The notes under the pieces were generated by a model. That model was not told the origin of the DNA. It saw nothing but the letters and a program-made list of their open reading frames with translations, and did no database searches. Source: Thermoplasmata archaeon (GTDB lineage Archaea > Thermoplasmatota > Thermoplasmata > Thermoplasmatales > Thermoplasmataceae). Taken from it: a stretch of 60,443 bases of DNA. How positions within the stretch are numbered: the stretch's first letter is position 1; each line of letters begins with the position of its first letter. Of the stretch, positions 43,601 to 52,025 are shown piece by piece. The stretch covers positions 1 to 60,443 of the forward strand of contig JAKAVO010000010.1 of NCBI GenBank assembly GCA_021817255.1, in the 5' to 3' direction. The translations under genes and the position numbers were made by a program.

Positions 43601-44685
43601 CCCTTCTGCCTCATAACAGATATCCCCATCGGAAGAAATATCAGGGCAATCGCGCCAAGAATTACCCATGAAAGAAAAGCGTTCAGTGAAAAAAGATAGC
43701 CGAACAGGAAAGTAATTGCTGATCCGGTGGCAATCTGCATTGCATTCATTATTGAAATGCCCAGGGCAACAAACTGCCTTTCTGTTTCTATCCTCACCAC
43801 ATATGCATATTCAATTGAAAATATTATCACGCTTATGCTCCCGCCCAGTATTGCTGTCAGAAACAGGTAATATGGGAGCCCAAAGAACTGAAACGCAAGG
43901 ATGGCAGATATAAAAATAACCAGCGAAGGGAGAACAACGGAACCCTTTTTGCGTGAGAAATATGCAAAGAGGATCATCCCTGCAACTCCTGCAAAGAGTG
44001 ACAGTGATCCTATAAACCCGGCAACTGGGCCGCTGAAACCCAGTTTCTCTGCAAATGGCTGAAGATATTCCTCAAATGTAAAATTTAATCCCCAGTATCC
44101 GGCAAGGGACATCGAAAGAAGCAGCAGGGGTTTTGATGTCAGCCTCATGTAGACATTTTTCCTGAACTCCTTCTTTTTTGCGATTCTCGAACTCATATCC
44201 GGTATAAGCATGAAGGCAGCGAGAGTAAGCAGAACCGTCACCAGCCCTCCGATTGCAAGGAGGTTCTGCCATGATGCAAATTGGAGAAAATATGCAAATC
44301 CAACCACACCAAAACCACCGCCAACTGCAAAGGCTGTATTGAATGCAGCTATGTTCCTTTTAACGTTTCCCTCATCTATATCATTCAGCACTGATATGCC
44401 GGAAGAGAAGAAAAAAGCAGAACCAAGCCCCACCATAAACCTTGTTGAAAGAAAAACAGTAAAGTTTGGCGAGATGACGGAAGCCATTGCTGCCACTGAC
44501 ATGATTGCTATTCCTGTGAGGGCTGTGTTCTTGGATCCAATCCTTGAAGCAACAAGCCCTGAAGGAATCTGGAATAATCCTGTCCCTATGAGAAATGCAG
44601 ATAATATAAGGCCTGAGAGTGAAGAACCAACATTGTAGGACGAGGTTATATCAAACAGCATCGGCGATACATTGTACCAGTTCAT
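43597..44685 (-). CDS. MFS transporter, start codon uncertain
   Basis: 362 residues from the first ATG (44685), about 11-12 helices, with VASRIGSKNTAL as motif A and STRFMVGLGSAFFFSSGISVL in helix 4. The same frame upstream encodes NSIILLLILRALYS, which together with the ATG region makes a complete first helix, so the ATG lies inside helix 1. Upstream, in the same frame, comes the TGA that ends the asparagine-synthase-like gene (44755-44757); between them only CTG (44748) or ATT/ATC could start. The gene probably extends to about 44748. Confidence 0.8.
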   Translation of the reverse strand: MNWYNVSPMLFDITSSYNVGSSLSGLILSAFLIGTGLFQIPSGLVASRIGSKNTALTGIAIMSVAAMASVISPNFTVFLSTRFMVGLGSAFFFSSGISVLNDIDEGNVKRNIAAFNTAFAVGGGFGVVGFAYFLQFASWQNLLAIGGLVTVLLTLAAFMLIPDMSSRIAKKKEFRKNVYMRLTSKPLLLLSMSLAGYWGLNFTFEEYLQPFAEKLGFSGPVAGFIGSLSLFAGVAGMILFAYFSRKKGSVVLPSLVIFISAILAFQFFGLPYYLFLTAILGGSISVIIFSIEYAYVVRIETERQFVALGISIMNAMQIATGSAITFLFGYLFSLNAFLSWVILGAIALIFLPMGISVMRQKG

Positions 44686-44754
44686 GGAATAGAGTGCCCT
44701 GAGTATAAGAAGAAGAATGATACTGTTCCTGCCGCTTAATTTTAACAGATCTGT

Positions 44755-45495
44755 TCACCACTGTTTGAGGCCAAGCTTTTCCTGGATCTTTTTAATTCCT
44801 GAGCCATACTGGGCGGCCTTTTTGTTTCTTAAAAATATTTTTTCAGGCAGCCCTTCCATTTTGCCTGCCTCTCTCAGTATTATCTTGTTTTTTTCCAATG
44901 ATGCATGAATATTTCTATGCAAACCGGAAAAGTATTCCGGTATCCCATTTTGCATATACGGCGCAATGAGAGTTTTGCCAAAATAATCCGCAATTTTTCT
45001 CTCTCTTGGCAGGGTAACACTGTTGAGCTTGGTTAAACTCTTCAGATTATTCTCCTCCCTCCCGTCGGAAAACTTTGCATAACCGTAGAATATCTCGTCA
45101 GCCCCCTGCCCTGTCACGAGAGAATCTTCCCTTATATTGGATAGAAGCAGTGCAAGCACGGTTTCGAATCCCAGATCGAGGAAAGGAATTTGAGGATCTA
45201 TTTTTTTTACTATGTTGGAAGCTTCCAGAATATCATCTTCATTAACTGTTATTTTATTCAGCGCGGTTCCAAGAAATCTGCACAGGGCATCCGCATAGGC
45301 AAAGTCCTGGGAACCTTCTGTTCCAATGCTGTATGCATGGTTTCGCTTTCCAATTGCAATATAGAGAAGAGAGCTGTCAATGCCGCCAGAAAGGGCAAAC
45401 GCTGAATCACGCACTGCCTCTCCCTGTTCTTTCAGCATCCGAACCAGCAGATTCGGCAACCTCTCTGAATCCATGCTCTCCGATATCATAATCAA
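44755..45495 (-). CDS. Asparagine synthase-like ATP-pyrophosphatase domain protein
   Basis: 246 residues equal to the C-terminal synthetase half of AsnB. FALSGGIDSSLLYIA (about 32-46) is the PPi loop, TGQGADEIFYGYAKF (about 128-142) the second AsnB motif, and FLDLGFETVLAL lies between. The N-terminal glutaminase domain is absent, so it must use free ammonia, another amidotransferase or a different amine acceptor. It precedes an MFS gene in the same frame and strand, suggesting cotranscription. The archaeal asparagine synthetase encoded 1.8 kb away may make this one redundant for asparagine. Confidence 0.8.
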   Translation of the reverse strand: MIMISESMDSERLPNLLVRMLKEQGEAVRDSAFALSGGIDSSLLYIAIGKRNHAYSIGTEGSQDFAYADALCRFLGTALNKITVNEDDILEASNIVKKIDPQIPFLDLGFETVLALLLSNIREDSLVTGQGADEIFYGYAKFSDGREENNLKSLTKLNSVTLPRERKIADYFGKTLIAPYMQNGIPEYFSGLHRNIHASLEKNKIILREAGKMEGLPEKIFLRNKKAAQYGSGIKKIQEKLGLKQW

Positions 45496-45521
45496 TAAAT
45501 AACCTTAAGGATTAACCATTG

Positions 45522-47309
45522 GTGGATTATATCCCGGACACATCTGTCATAGTGGATGGTAGATTTACAAAATTCATTGGGAAGATCAAGGAGGATTCAA
45601 GAGTAATTTTAAGCGAAGCACTGCTTGCTGAAGTGGAGCATCAGGCAAACCAAAGCAGATCTGTAGGTTTTGCCGCTCTCGATGAACTGAAGAAGATAAA
45701 GGAAATTTGCGGAAAAAAGAAAATCAGTGTTGAATTCTTTGGAAAACGCCCCACACAGTGGCAGAAGGCAAATGGGCACAACGGGGAGATTGACGAAATC
45801 ATCCGATCAGAGGCAATGGACCTGAACGGCATCCTGGTTACCGGCGACATAGTGCAGAAGAATATTGCTGTCCTTAAAGGGATTCAGTGCCAGTATCTGG
45901 AACCGGACGACAAAATTTCAGTTAAGCTTGAAGAACTCTTTGATCCGCAAACGATTTCAGTCCATATAAAGGCGGATACTTATGTTAAGATTAAACGGGG
46001 TGTCCCCGGAAGCGTTGACACCATACGGACGGATCACTTTCTATCGGGTTCGGAAGTTGATGCACTGATAAACAATCTTATAAAAAGGGCAGGAAATGAA
46101 AAGGACTCTTTTGTGGAAATGGATATGGCAGGGGCAACCGTAATCCAGTTAAATACATACAGGATTGTGATAGCCAGGCCGCCATTCTCAAGCACTGCCG
46201 AAATCACTGCCGTAAGGCCTGTAACAAAGAAAGAACTGGAATATTACGAGCTTCCGGAAAGGATTATGGAACACATAACATCAGGTTCAGCAGGAATACT
46301 CGTTGCAGGAAGCCCGGGAGCCGGAAAAAGCACATTTGTCCAGGCACTGGCAGATCATCTCAACAATGAGGGAATGATCGTCAAAACAATGGAGAAGCCA
46401 AGGGATCTTCAGGTGGACAAGGAGATTACCCAGTATACTTCCCTGGAAGGTTCAATGGAAAAGACAGGAGATGTCCTCTTGCTTGTAAGAAATGATTATA
46501 CTGTTTTTGACGAGATGAGGGTAACATCTGATTTCAAGGTATTCTCAGACCTCAGGATGGCTGGAGTTGGAATGATTGGCGTTGTGCACTCTACGAAACC
46601 TATTGATGCATTGCACAGGTTCATTGGCCGTATTGAGCTGGGACTTATACCCCAGGTAATAGACACTATACTGTTCGTGAAGGATGGGAGAATTGCAAAA
46701 TACCTTGCTATTTCGCACACTGTAAAGGTTCCCTATGGAATGGTCCAGGAGGATCTCTCGAGGCCTGTGATTCAGGTGAAAGATGCTTTATCCAGAGAGG
46801 AACTGTATGAAATTTACTCGTTTGGGGAACAGATTGTAGTTGTGCCCATAGAAGAAAGTGATGGTTTGCCCCAGGTGGATGAAGCAAAGAGTGAAATGGT
46901 GAGGAAAAGAATTTCTGATTACTTAGGTTATGATCAGGTAGGAGTAACACAAAAGGGGAAGAGGAAATACAGAGTCTCCATCCCTGAATCACTTCGCCCT
47001 AAACTTCTGGGAAGGAAAGGGTCAAACATAAGCGAGCTTGAAAAAAGCCTGGGAGTCTCAATTGATGTCATTTCAGAAGAAGACAGGGAGAGGAGGAACG
47101 TATCAATAGAAGTGAAAAACAGGATTATCTATCTGCACTGCAACGACAAAAACAGCCTTGTAGGCATATACCTGGATGACATAATGGCAATTCAGGGGAG
47201 AACCTCCAGCAAGGGAATAATAAGGATCAAGGTGGACAGCGAAGCTGGCATAAACATTGAAAAGGCCCTGAAATCCGGCAGGGCAATCACTTATGCTGTT
47301 CAGCAGTAA
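45522..47309 (+). CDS. PIN-PilT ATPase-KH protein (PINA-like)
   Basis: 595 residues in three parts: a PIN domain (about 1-140, start VDYIPDTSVIVDGR with the acidic metal-binding residues), a PilT/VirB11-type RecA ATPase (Walker A GSPGAGKSTF at about 263-272, VFDEMRVTSDFKVFSDLRMAG, GVVHSTKPIDALHRF), and a KH domain (about 480-560, LLGRKGSNISELEKSLG). Sulfolobus PINA, of this layout, is a Holliday-junction ATPase working with Hjc and Hjm. Starts at GTG 45522 or the adjoining TTG 45519, about 25 nt after CAATAAATAA. Divergent from the AsnB-like gene. Confidence 0.88.
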   Translation: MDYIPDTSVIVDGRFTKFIGKIKEDSRVILSEALLAEVEHQANQSRSVGFAALDELKKIKEICGKKKISVEFFGKRPTQWQKANGHNGEIDEIIRSEAMDLNGILVTGDIVQKNIAVLKGIQCQYLEPDDKISVKLEELFDPQTISVHIKADTYVKIKRGVPGSVDTIRTDHFLSGSEVDALINNLIKRAGNEKDSFVEMDMAGATVIQLNTYRIVIARPPFSSTAEITAVRPVTKKELEYYELPERIMEHITSGSAGILVAGSPGAGKSTFVQALADHLNNEGMIVKTMEKPRDLQVDKEITQYTSLEGSMEKTGDVLLLVRNDYTVFDEMRVTSDFKVFSDLRMAGVGMIGVVHSTKPIDALHRFIGRIELGLIPQVIDTILFVKDGRIAKYLAISHTVKVPYGMVQEDLSRPVIQVKDALSREELYEIYSFGEQIVVVPIEESDGLPQVDEAKSEMVRKRISDYLGYDQVGVTQKGKRKYRVSIPESLRPKLLGRKGSNISELEKSLGVSIDVISEEDRERRNVSIEVKNRIIYLHCNDKNSLVGIYLDDIMAIQGRTSSKGIIRIKVDSEAGINIEKALKSGRAITYAVQQ

Positions 47310-47335
47310 ATCAGCTAAAAAGATTCTGAAAAAAT

Positions 47336-48268
47336 TCAGATAGAGAACTTTCCAGGTGTTTTTGGGAAAGGATGCGTCTCTTCTATCCGTTCAAAGCCAC
47401 ATATATACCTGATAAGCCTCTCAATTCCGATTCCAAAGCCAGATGAAAGGCGGAGCCCCCCTTCGGCATAATCCAGGAACCATTTGAATTGTTCGAATGT
47501 TTGCCCCTTTGCAAGTATTCGTTCTTTGATTCTCTCTATTTCATATTCTCTTTCTCCACCGGATATTGCCTCGTTGAACCCCTCGGGGTACATTAGATCC
47601 ATATCCCGCAGTATTCCCTTTTCATCATCCTTTTCCCGGTCGTAGAATTCCCGTTCCTTCAGCGGTATATCAATTATCCAGAATGGTTCCTTTTCCAGTT
47701 CCGAAAGTGTTTGTTCAAAATCTTTTCCATATTTTTCCTTTGCTTCAGTGTATTTGTAAACTTTAAACGGTGTTTTAGGAACATGCAGCTCTCTGCCAAG
47801 AATTTTCAGTTTGCCCGGCATCTTCTCAGTCACTTCTTTTATCGCACCTGATACTAATTTTTCTCCAATCTTCATGGCATCTTCCCTTGTTGAGTCCAGC
47901 ATTTCAAGGTCCAGTTGTGTGAATTCTAGCAGGTGCCTTCCGCTCTTGGCCTTATCCGCTGTCTCCAGCCTTACGTTGGGTGAAAATGTGTATACCTTTG
48001 GTATTGCCTGCACGATCATCTGCTTATGGAAAATCATGCTTTTTGTTAATGAATACCGTGTGCCCTCATAATCGAATGTAGGATCATAAACTGGATGGTT
48101 GAGCGGGTCGGTCACGGAAGAAAAGATTACTGGCGGTATTTCTATAAAACCTTCCTTAACCAGGATATCGGACATCTTCCTCCTTATTAGCGTGTTTACT
48201 TCCAAAGCGATTTTCAATCTTTCACTTTTCAGGTGTTCTTTCAGTTCGTATGTAACAGTTTCCTGCAT
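47336..48268 (-). CDS. Archaeal asparagine synthetase (AsnRS-like, AS-AR type)
   Basis: 310 residues with the class II aminoacyl-tRNA-synthetase catalytic core but no anticodon-binding domain. FIEIPPVIFSSVTDPL begins the core, VYTFSPNVRLETADK contains motif 2 (R of R-x-E), EFTQLDLEM follows and GFGIGIERLIRYICG is motif 3. This is the layout of the Pyrococcus enzyme that amidates aspartate with ammonia and is a paralogue of AspRS/AsnRS. The divergent Lrp/AsnC gene 130 nt away recalls bacterial AsnC control of asnA. Confidence 0.88.
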   Translation of the reverse strand: MQETVTYELKEHLKSERLKIALEVNTLIRRKMSDILVKEGFIEIPPVIFSSVTDPLNHPVYDPTFDYEGTRYSLTKSMIFHKQMIVQAIPKVYTFSPNVRLETADKAKSGRHLLEFTQLDLEMLDSTREDAMKIGEKLVSGAIKEVTEKMPGKLKILGRELHVPKTPFKVYKYTEAKEKYGKDFEQTLSELEKEPFWIIDIPLKEREFYDREKDDEKGILRDMDLMYPEGFNEAISGGEREYEIERIKERILAKGQTFEQFKWFLDYAEGGLRLSSGFGIGIERLIRYICGFERIEETHPFPKTPGKFSI

Positions 48269-48398
48269 AGTATTGAAATTACTATGACCTATTTATCATT
48301 ATGTCGCTAAACTTTGACATATTGTTATAATACGAATTGAATAAGATTTTTTATTAGACATTTTGAAAGTTTAAATACCATTAAGCAATTCCATGATA

Positions 48399-48830
48399 AT
48401 GGATGACAAGGATAGAACTATACTTGAGTATCTGATGGAGAAGGGCAGAGACAAAATTGCTGACATCTCCAGAAACCTGGATATCCCAAGGATCACTATA
48501 TACGAGCGTATGCAGAATATGATCTCGCTTGGTGTTATAAGAGGGTTCACCGCTATCCCGGATTATTCCCAGATTGACCTGGGAGCAATGGCATACGTAT
48601 TTCTGGCATTTGATCCTAAGGGAAATATTGAACAGAGGGAAATGGCCAAAATGATTGGGGATTTTCATCAGGTATATGAAGTAAGCATTGTTGCAGGCGA
48701 ATGGGATCTCCTGCTGAAAGTCAGAGGCAAATCAATAGAGGAAATAGGGGATTTTGTTCTTGACAAGCTCAGGGCAGTTCCTGGTGTTGAAAGAACTGAA
48801 ACAATAGCTGTTTTTTCCTCGGTAAAATAA
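48399..48830 (+). CDS. Lrp/AsnC-family transcriptional regulator
   Basis: 143 residues. The N-terminal helix-turn-helix (DRTILEYLMEKGRDKIADIS, IPRITIYERMQNMISLGVIRG) is followed by the RAM ligand-binding domain (YEVSIVAGEWDLLLKVRG, VERTETIAVFSS). I prefer the ATG at 48399, about 27 nt after the TATA box GTTTAAATA; an ATG at 48393 would add two residues. The neighbouring divergent asparagine synthetase gene is the likely target. Confidence 0.9.
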   Translation: MDDKDRTILEYLMEKGRDKIADISRNLDIPRITIYERMQNMISLGVIRGFTAIPDYSQIDLGAMAYVFLAFDPKGNIEQREMAKMIGDFHQVYEVSIVAGEWDLLLKVRGKSIEEIGDFVLDKLRAVPGVERTETIAVFSSVK

Positions 48831-48837
48831 TTTTTTT
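48831..48837 (+). terminator. Oligo-T terminator after the Lrp/AsnC gene
   Basis: Seven T residues start directly after the stop codon. Confidence 0.45.
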
Positions 48838-48955
48838 GAGCCTTTGGAATATTCAATTTAAAATTTATAACACTTCAAATTGATTGAAAATTTCAGGTTC
48901 TTTATAAAAATAAAGACAATACTCCTAAATATTCCAGAATAATGGGTATTGTCTA

Positions 48956-50128
48956 ATGGATAATGTGAAAATTGTAACGATATCTTCAGCAATAAGAGGA
49001 TTGGGATATTCCTCGGTCTGGATTTACAGTTCAATTTATATGACAAAATTTCTTGGGCTTTCACCATTTTTTGCTTCTCTTGTGTTCATGGCAGGAGGCA
49101 TATTTTCATCTTTCGCCCAATATGGTGGCGGAAGAATCGGGGACAGCATAGGACACAGGAAAGTGTTTACATTATTTCTTTCAGCAGCTTTTCTTATGAG
49201 CCTGTTGCTGGCGATGAGCAAAGTTGTAAATGGCTCACCTGTGATATTTCCTATATTCTTTGGATCAATAATGATTTTAAACGCTTTCCAGTCCCCATCT
49301 TCCAATGCACTTATTTCGAGGTCCAGTTCTGTACAGCTGAAGGGTTTTTCAATAATGAGGGTTGGCAATAATCTTGGCTGGGGATTTGGGCCAGCTATAG
49401 GTGGATTCATTTTATCATATTATGGATTTCATGGCATTTTTTACTTTTTTGCACTAACTGCCCTGTTATCATTTGCAATCTCCCTGAGAGTGAAAGATAT
49501 CCCGGAAAGCACAGAAAAGAAACGGCTGAAATTCAATACAAGCAATTTTGCCCTCATTGTGATATCTCTGGCAGCGTTCCTCATTTTCATGGTTCAGGCA
49601 CAGGAAACCATTTCCCTTTCATTATATTCTAATGGAATCTTTTCAGGGAGGTACTATGAAATTGGAATCATATACATGATAAATGGCATTGCAGTGGCAT
49701 TCACCCAGCCATTCTTTTATAGAATTTCCAGGAAGATAGGAGAATTTCAGGCCCTGATAATTGGGGGTTTGATATACACTATAGGATTTGCTTCATATGG
49801 GCTGGATTCAAATCTCCTTCAAATGATTATATCCACTGCAGTTTTCACTATGGGAGAAAATCTATCTTTTCCAAATGGCTATTCAATTGTTGCGAGCATT
49901 TCCAGAAGGGAACGGGTCGGAACAAATATTGGAATTTATAATGCATTTTGCTCGGCAGGGCGTGCATTTGGGCCATTGCTGGGAGGAGCGTTCCTGCCCA
50001 TAATATCAAGCCATGTCTTATTCTGGATATATGTAACCTTTCCGGGTTTTATAGCCACAATTCTCCTCATAGTTTTTTACAGAACAATAAAAAGTTACAA
50101 AGAAAAATTCAACTCCACCACATTATAA
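48956..50128 (+). CDS. MFS transporter
   Basis: 390 residues with about 12 membrane helices; GGGRIGDSIGHRKVFTLF is motif A and MRVGNNLGWGFGPAIGGFIL a motif C-like helix. It resembles the MFS protein at 42368-43600 in length and motif layout, so the two may be paralogues. Substrate unknown. ATG at 48956 in an AT-rich region. Confidence 0.87.
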   Translation: MDNVKIVTISSAIRGLGYSSVWIYSSIYMTKFLGLSPFFASLVFMAGGIFSSFAQYGGGRIGDSIGHRKVFTLFLSAAFLMSLLLAMSKVVNGSPVIFPIFFGSIMILNAFQSPSSNALISRSSSVQLKGFSIMRVGNNLGWGFGPAIGGFILSYYGFHGIFYFFALTALLSFAISLRVKDIPESTEKKRLKFNTSNFALIVISLAAFLIFMVQAQETISLSLYSNGIFSGRYYEIGIIYMINGIAVAFTQPFFYRISRKIGEFQALIIGGLIYTIGFASYGLDSNLLQMIISTAVFTMGENLSFPNGYSIVASISRRERVGTNIGIYNAFCSAGRAFGPLLGGAFLPIISSHVLFWIYVTFPGFIATILLIVFYRTIKSYKEKFNSTTL

Positions 50129-50188
50129 AAAATATTTATAAAGATTCCATTTTTGAAATGATGATATAGTCATTCGGCATATTCCGCT

Positions 50189-50812
50189 ATGTACATACCG
50201 GGGGAATTCAAACAGGAGGATATCGAAGCGATTGGCAGTTTTCTTCAGAAAAACAGCTTTGGAATCCTCCTGACTCCAGATGGGGACGATATTTACAATT
50301 CTCAGATTCCATTTATTATTAAGAGGGAATCAACAACATTTACCCTATATGGACATCTAGCAAGAAATAATGAACAGTGGAAAGTTTCAGAGAATAAGAA
50401 GGCAACTGTCCTGTTTCCCGGAACTCATCATTACATCTCTCCCATATGGTATACTGTAGAATCATCTGTTCCAACATGGGATTATGAGATAGTGAAATTG
50501 AAAGGAACATTTGAAATACTAAACAGAAAAGAAACAGCTGAATTGCTAATAGAATTAAGTGAGGAATTTGATCCAGCCTGGGCCGCCCTTAAAAAGGAAA
50601 ATGAAAAATATTACCAGAAAATGGTCGAAGAGATAGTCGGCTTCAGGATCAAAGCTGATCAGGTTCAAGCCAAATGGAAAATGAGCCAAAACAGGCCAAT
50701 ATCAGACGTAAAGAAAGTAATTGACAATTTAAAGAAAATCAATTCTCCCCAGGCTAATGAGACTGCCAGGGAAATAGAAGAATCCAATGCGTCAAGATTA
50801 AAGAAGGAATGA
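50189..50812 (+). CDS. PaiB-like FMN-binding split-barrel protein
   Basis: 207 residues. MYIPGEFKQEDIEAI, then GHLARNNEQWK (FMN-binding HLARxNPQW), HYISPIWY, VPTWDYEIVKLKG and, at the end, KMSQNRPISD follow the PaiB family order. PaiB homologues bind flavin; the Bacillus protein was named as a negative regulator of sporulation and protease genes, which says little about the archaeal role. It is 60 nt after an MFS gene and could share its transcript. Confidence 0.87.
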   Translation: MYIPGEFKQEDIEAIGSFLQKNSFGILLTPDGDDIYNSQIPFIIKRESTTFTLYGHLARNNEQWKVSENKKATVLFPGTHHYISPIWYTVESSVPTWDYEIVKLKGTFEILNRKETAELLIELSEEFDPAWAALKKENEKYYQKMVEEIVGFRIKADQVQAKWKMSQNRPISDVKKVIDNLKKINSPQANETAREIEESNASRLKKE

Positions 50813-50978
50813 TTTGATTCCCTAACAGCATATCGCTATATAGGCAACTATGTGTCATACTGGCAGAACAGATCCAGAAAACCATGAAACAAGAATAATT
50901 CTGTGAACGATATATTATAAAACTCAATTTGTGAGCTTATCAGAAAATATGGCAATTGGAATTAAATCAAGTTAGATA

Positions 50979-51067
50979 TGCCGGGATCGGGGATCGAACC
51001 CGAGACCTCCGGATTTCTCAGAAAAATTCTTATGAGTCCGGCGCTCCACCTACTAAGCCACCCCGGC
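50979..51067 (-). tRNA. tRNA-Met (CAT, elongator) with a 16-nt intron
   Basis: Mature length 73 nt after removing 51015-51030. The acceptor GCCGGGG pairs with TCCCGGC, D stem GCTT/GAGC, anticodon stem CCGGA/TCCGG, loop CTCATAA with anticodon CAT, T stem CTCGG/CCGAT with loop GTTCGAT read through the usual alignment; discriminator A, no CCA. The intron follows position 37, the standard archaeal place, and its ends can form a bulge-helix-bulge for the splicing endonuclease. The acceptor and anticodon stem fit elongator Met rather than tRNA-Ile2 (CAU). Confidence 0.92.
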
Positions 51068-51084
51068 GCAAATAATGGGTTAAT

Positions 51085-51729
51085 TTATTGAGCCGGGACT
51101 TCTTCTGCCGCTGGCTCCTCAGGTACTGAAAAGTTATACTTCTCCCCGGTGCCAGTTAATTCCGACTTTCTAAATTCCAGTTTCTTGAGCGGATAGATAT
51201 CCTTTATTCCTGTCAGTATCTCAGAAACAGACTCATCTTCAATTACAAACCTGACAAATTCAAAGTAATCCATGTTTTTTACCTTTTCTTCCACCATATT
51301 GGTAATTGCATTTCTTAATTCAACACTTTTAGCTGAAGTTAGTTTATTTTCTGTTACAGCTACAACCTTGAGGACGAATTCATACCCATCAGTTGTTTTT
51401 ACTGTCTTCACTATGTCTATTCGTTCCTTCCTTCTTCTTACCATTCTTCTGACGTAATCGTCATTGACAGAATGGCCAACAAATATTGTGCTGCATTTTG
51501 TGCCTACGCAATCCAAAACCTTGAATTCCAACTTTGCATTTGATTTTTTAAAATTTCCAGAAAAGTCCGATATAGGAATCTCAACTATCCTGCCTTTTAT
51601 GCTTTCAGGTGCAGTTCCAACCGTCATAGCGATTTCCTTGCCCCCAAGCTGGCTTGGTGCCATAATTCTAAACCACTTTTTCTCTTTCCACTTATCTTTC
51701 GTTCGTTTATTTGATCTTTCCCCGGCCAT
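51085..51729 (-). CDS. rps3ae: Ribosomal protein eS1 (S3Ae)
   Basis: 214 residues. DKWKEKKWFRIMAPSQLGGK near the N-terminus, GRIVEIPISDFSGNF and VRRMVRRRKERIDI are hallmarks of archaeal/eukaryal S1e, a protein of the 30S platform. GAGGG precedes the ATG at 51729. The C-terminal tail is acidic (EEPAAEEVP). It precedes tRNA-Met on the same strand by 17 nt, so the two may be cotranscribed. Confidence 0.95.
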   Translation of the reverse strand: MAGERSNKRTKDKWKEKKWFRIMAPSQLGGKEIAMTVGTAPESIKGRIVEIPISDFSGNFKKSNAKLEFKVLDCVGTKCSTIFVGHSVNDDYVRRMVRRRKERIDIVKTVKTTDGYEFVLKVVAVTENKLTSAKSVELRNAITNMVEEKVKNMDYFEFVRFVIEDESVSEILTGIKDIYPLKKLEFRKSELTGTGEKYNFSVPEEPAAEEVPAQ

Positions 51730-51948
51730 TTAATCCCTCTAAAGGTTTACTCTAAACTGAACGAAATAATAACAGTGAAATTAAATGTTTCGATTAATTA
51801 GGCTCCCACTTTAAGCCATGTGGCACCAGAAAATCTATATGGATGCAGAAAGATGCCTGAACACTATATTATTCTGAAACTTATTATAGCTTTCCCGTCT
51901 GCTCTTAAAACAGGCAAACTTATACAATTGGAAAACCTATTATAACCA

Positions 51949-51957
51949 TTATAAATT
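51949..51957 (+). promoter_or_regulatory. TATA box of the EF-1A operon
   Basis: TTATAAATT is near-consensus and would give an RNA start near 51980, hence a leader of about 45 nt with the ribosome-binding site AGGTGA at 52016-52021. A second box-like TTTAATAAAT lies at 51971-51980. The other DNA between eS1 and EF-1A (51730-51940) holds the eS1 promoter and nothing else that I recognise. Confidence 0.5.
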
Positions 51958-52025
51958 ACCGTACGAAGAGTTTAATAAATAAAATCCTCTAACGGGATAA
52001 CTCAAATAAGCAAAAAGGTGAATAA

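Noticed and set aside
45140-45180. tRNA-like T-loop TTCGAATCCC
   Set aside because: It lies inside the AsnB-like coding sequence and no other tRNA arms can be paired with it.
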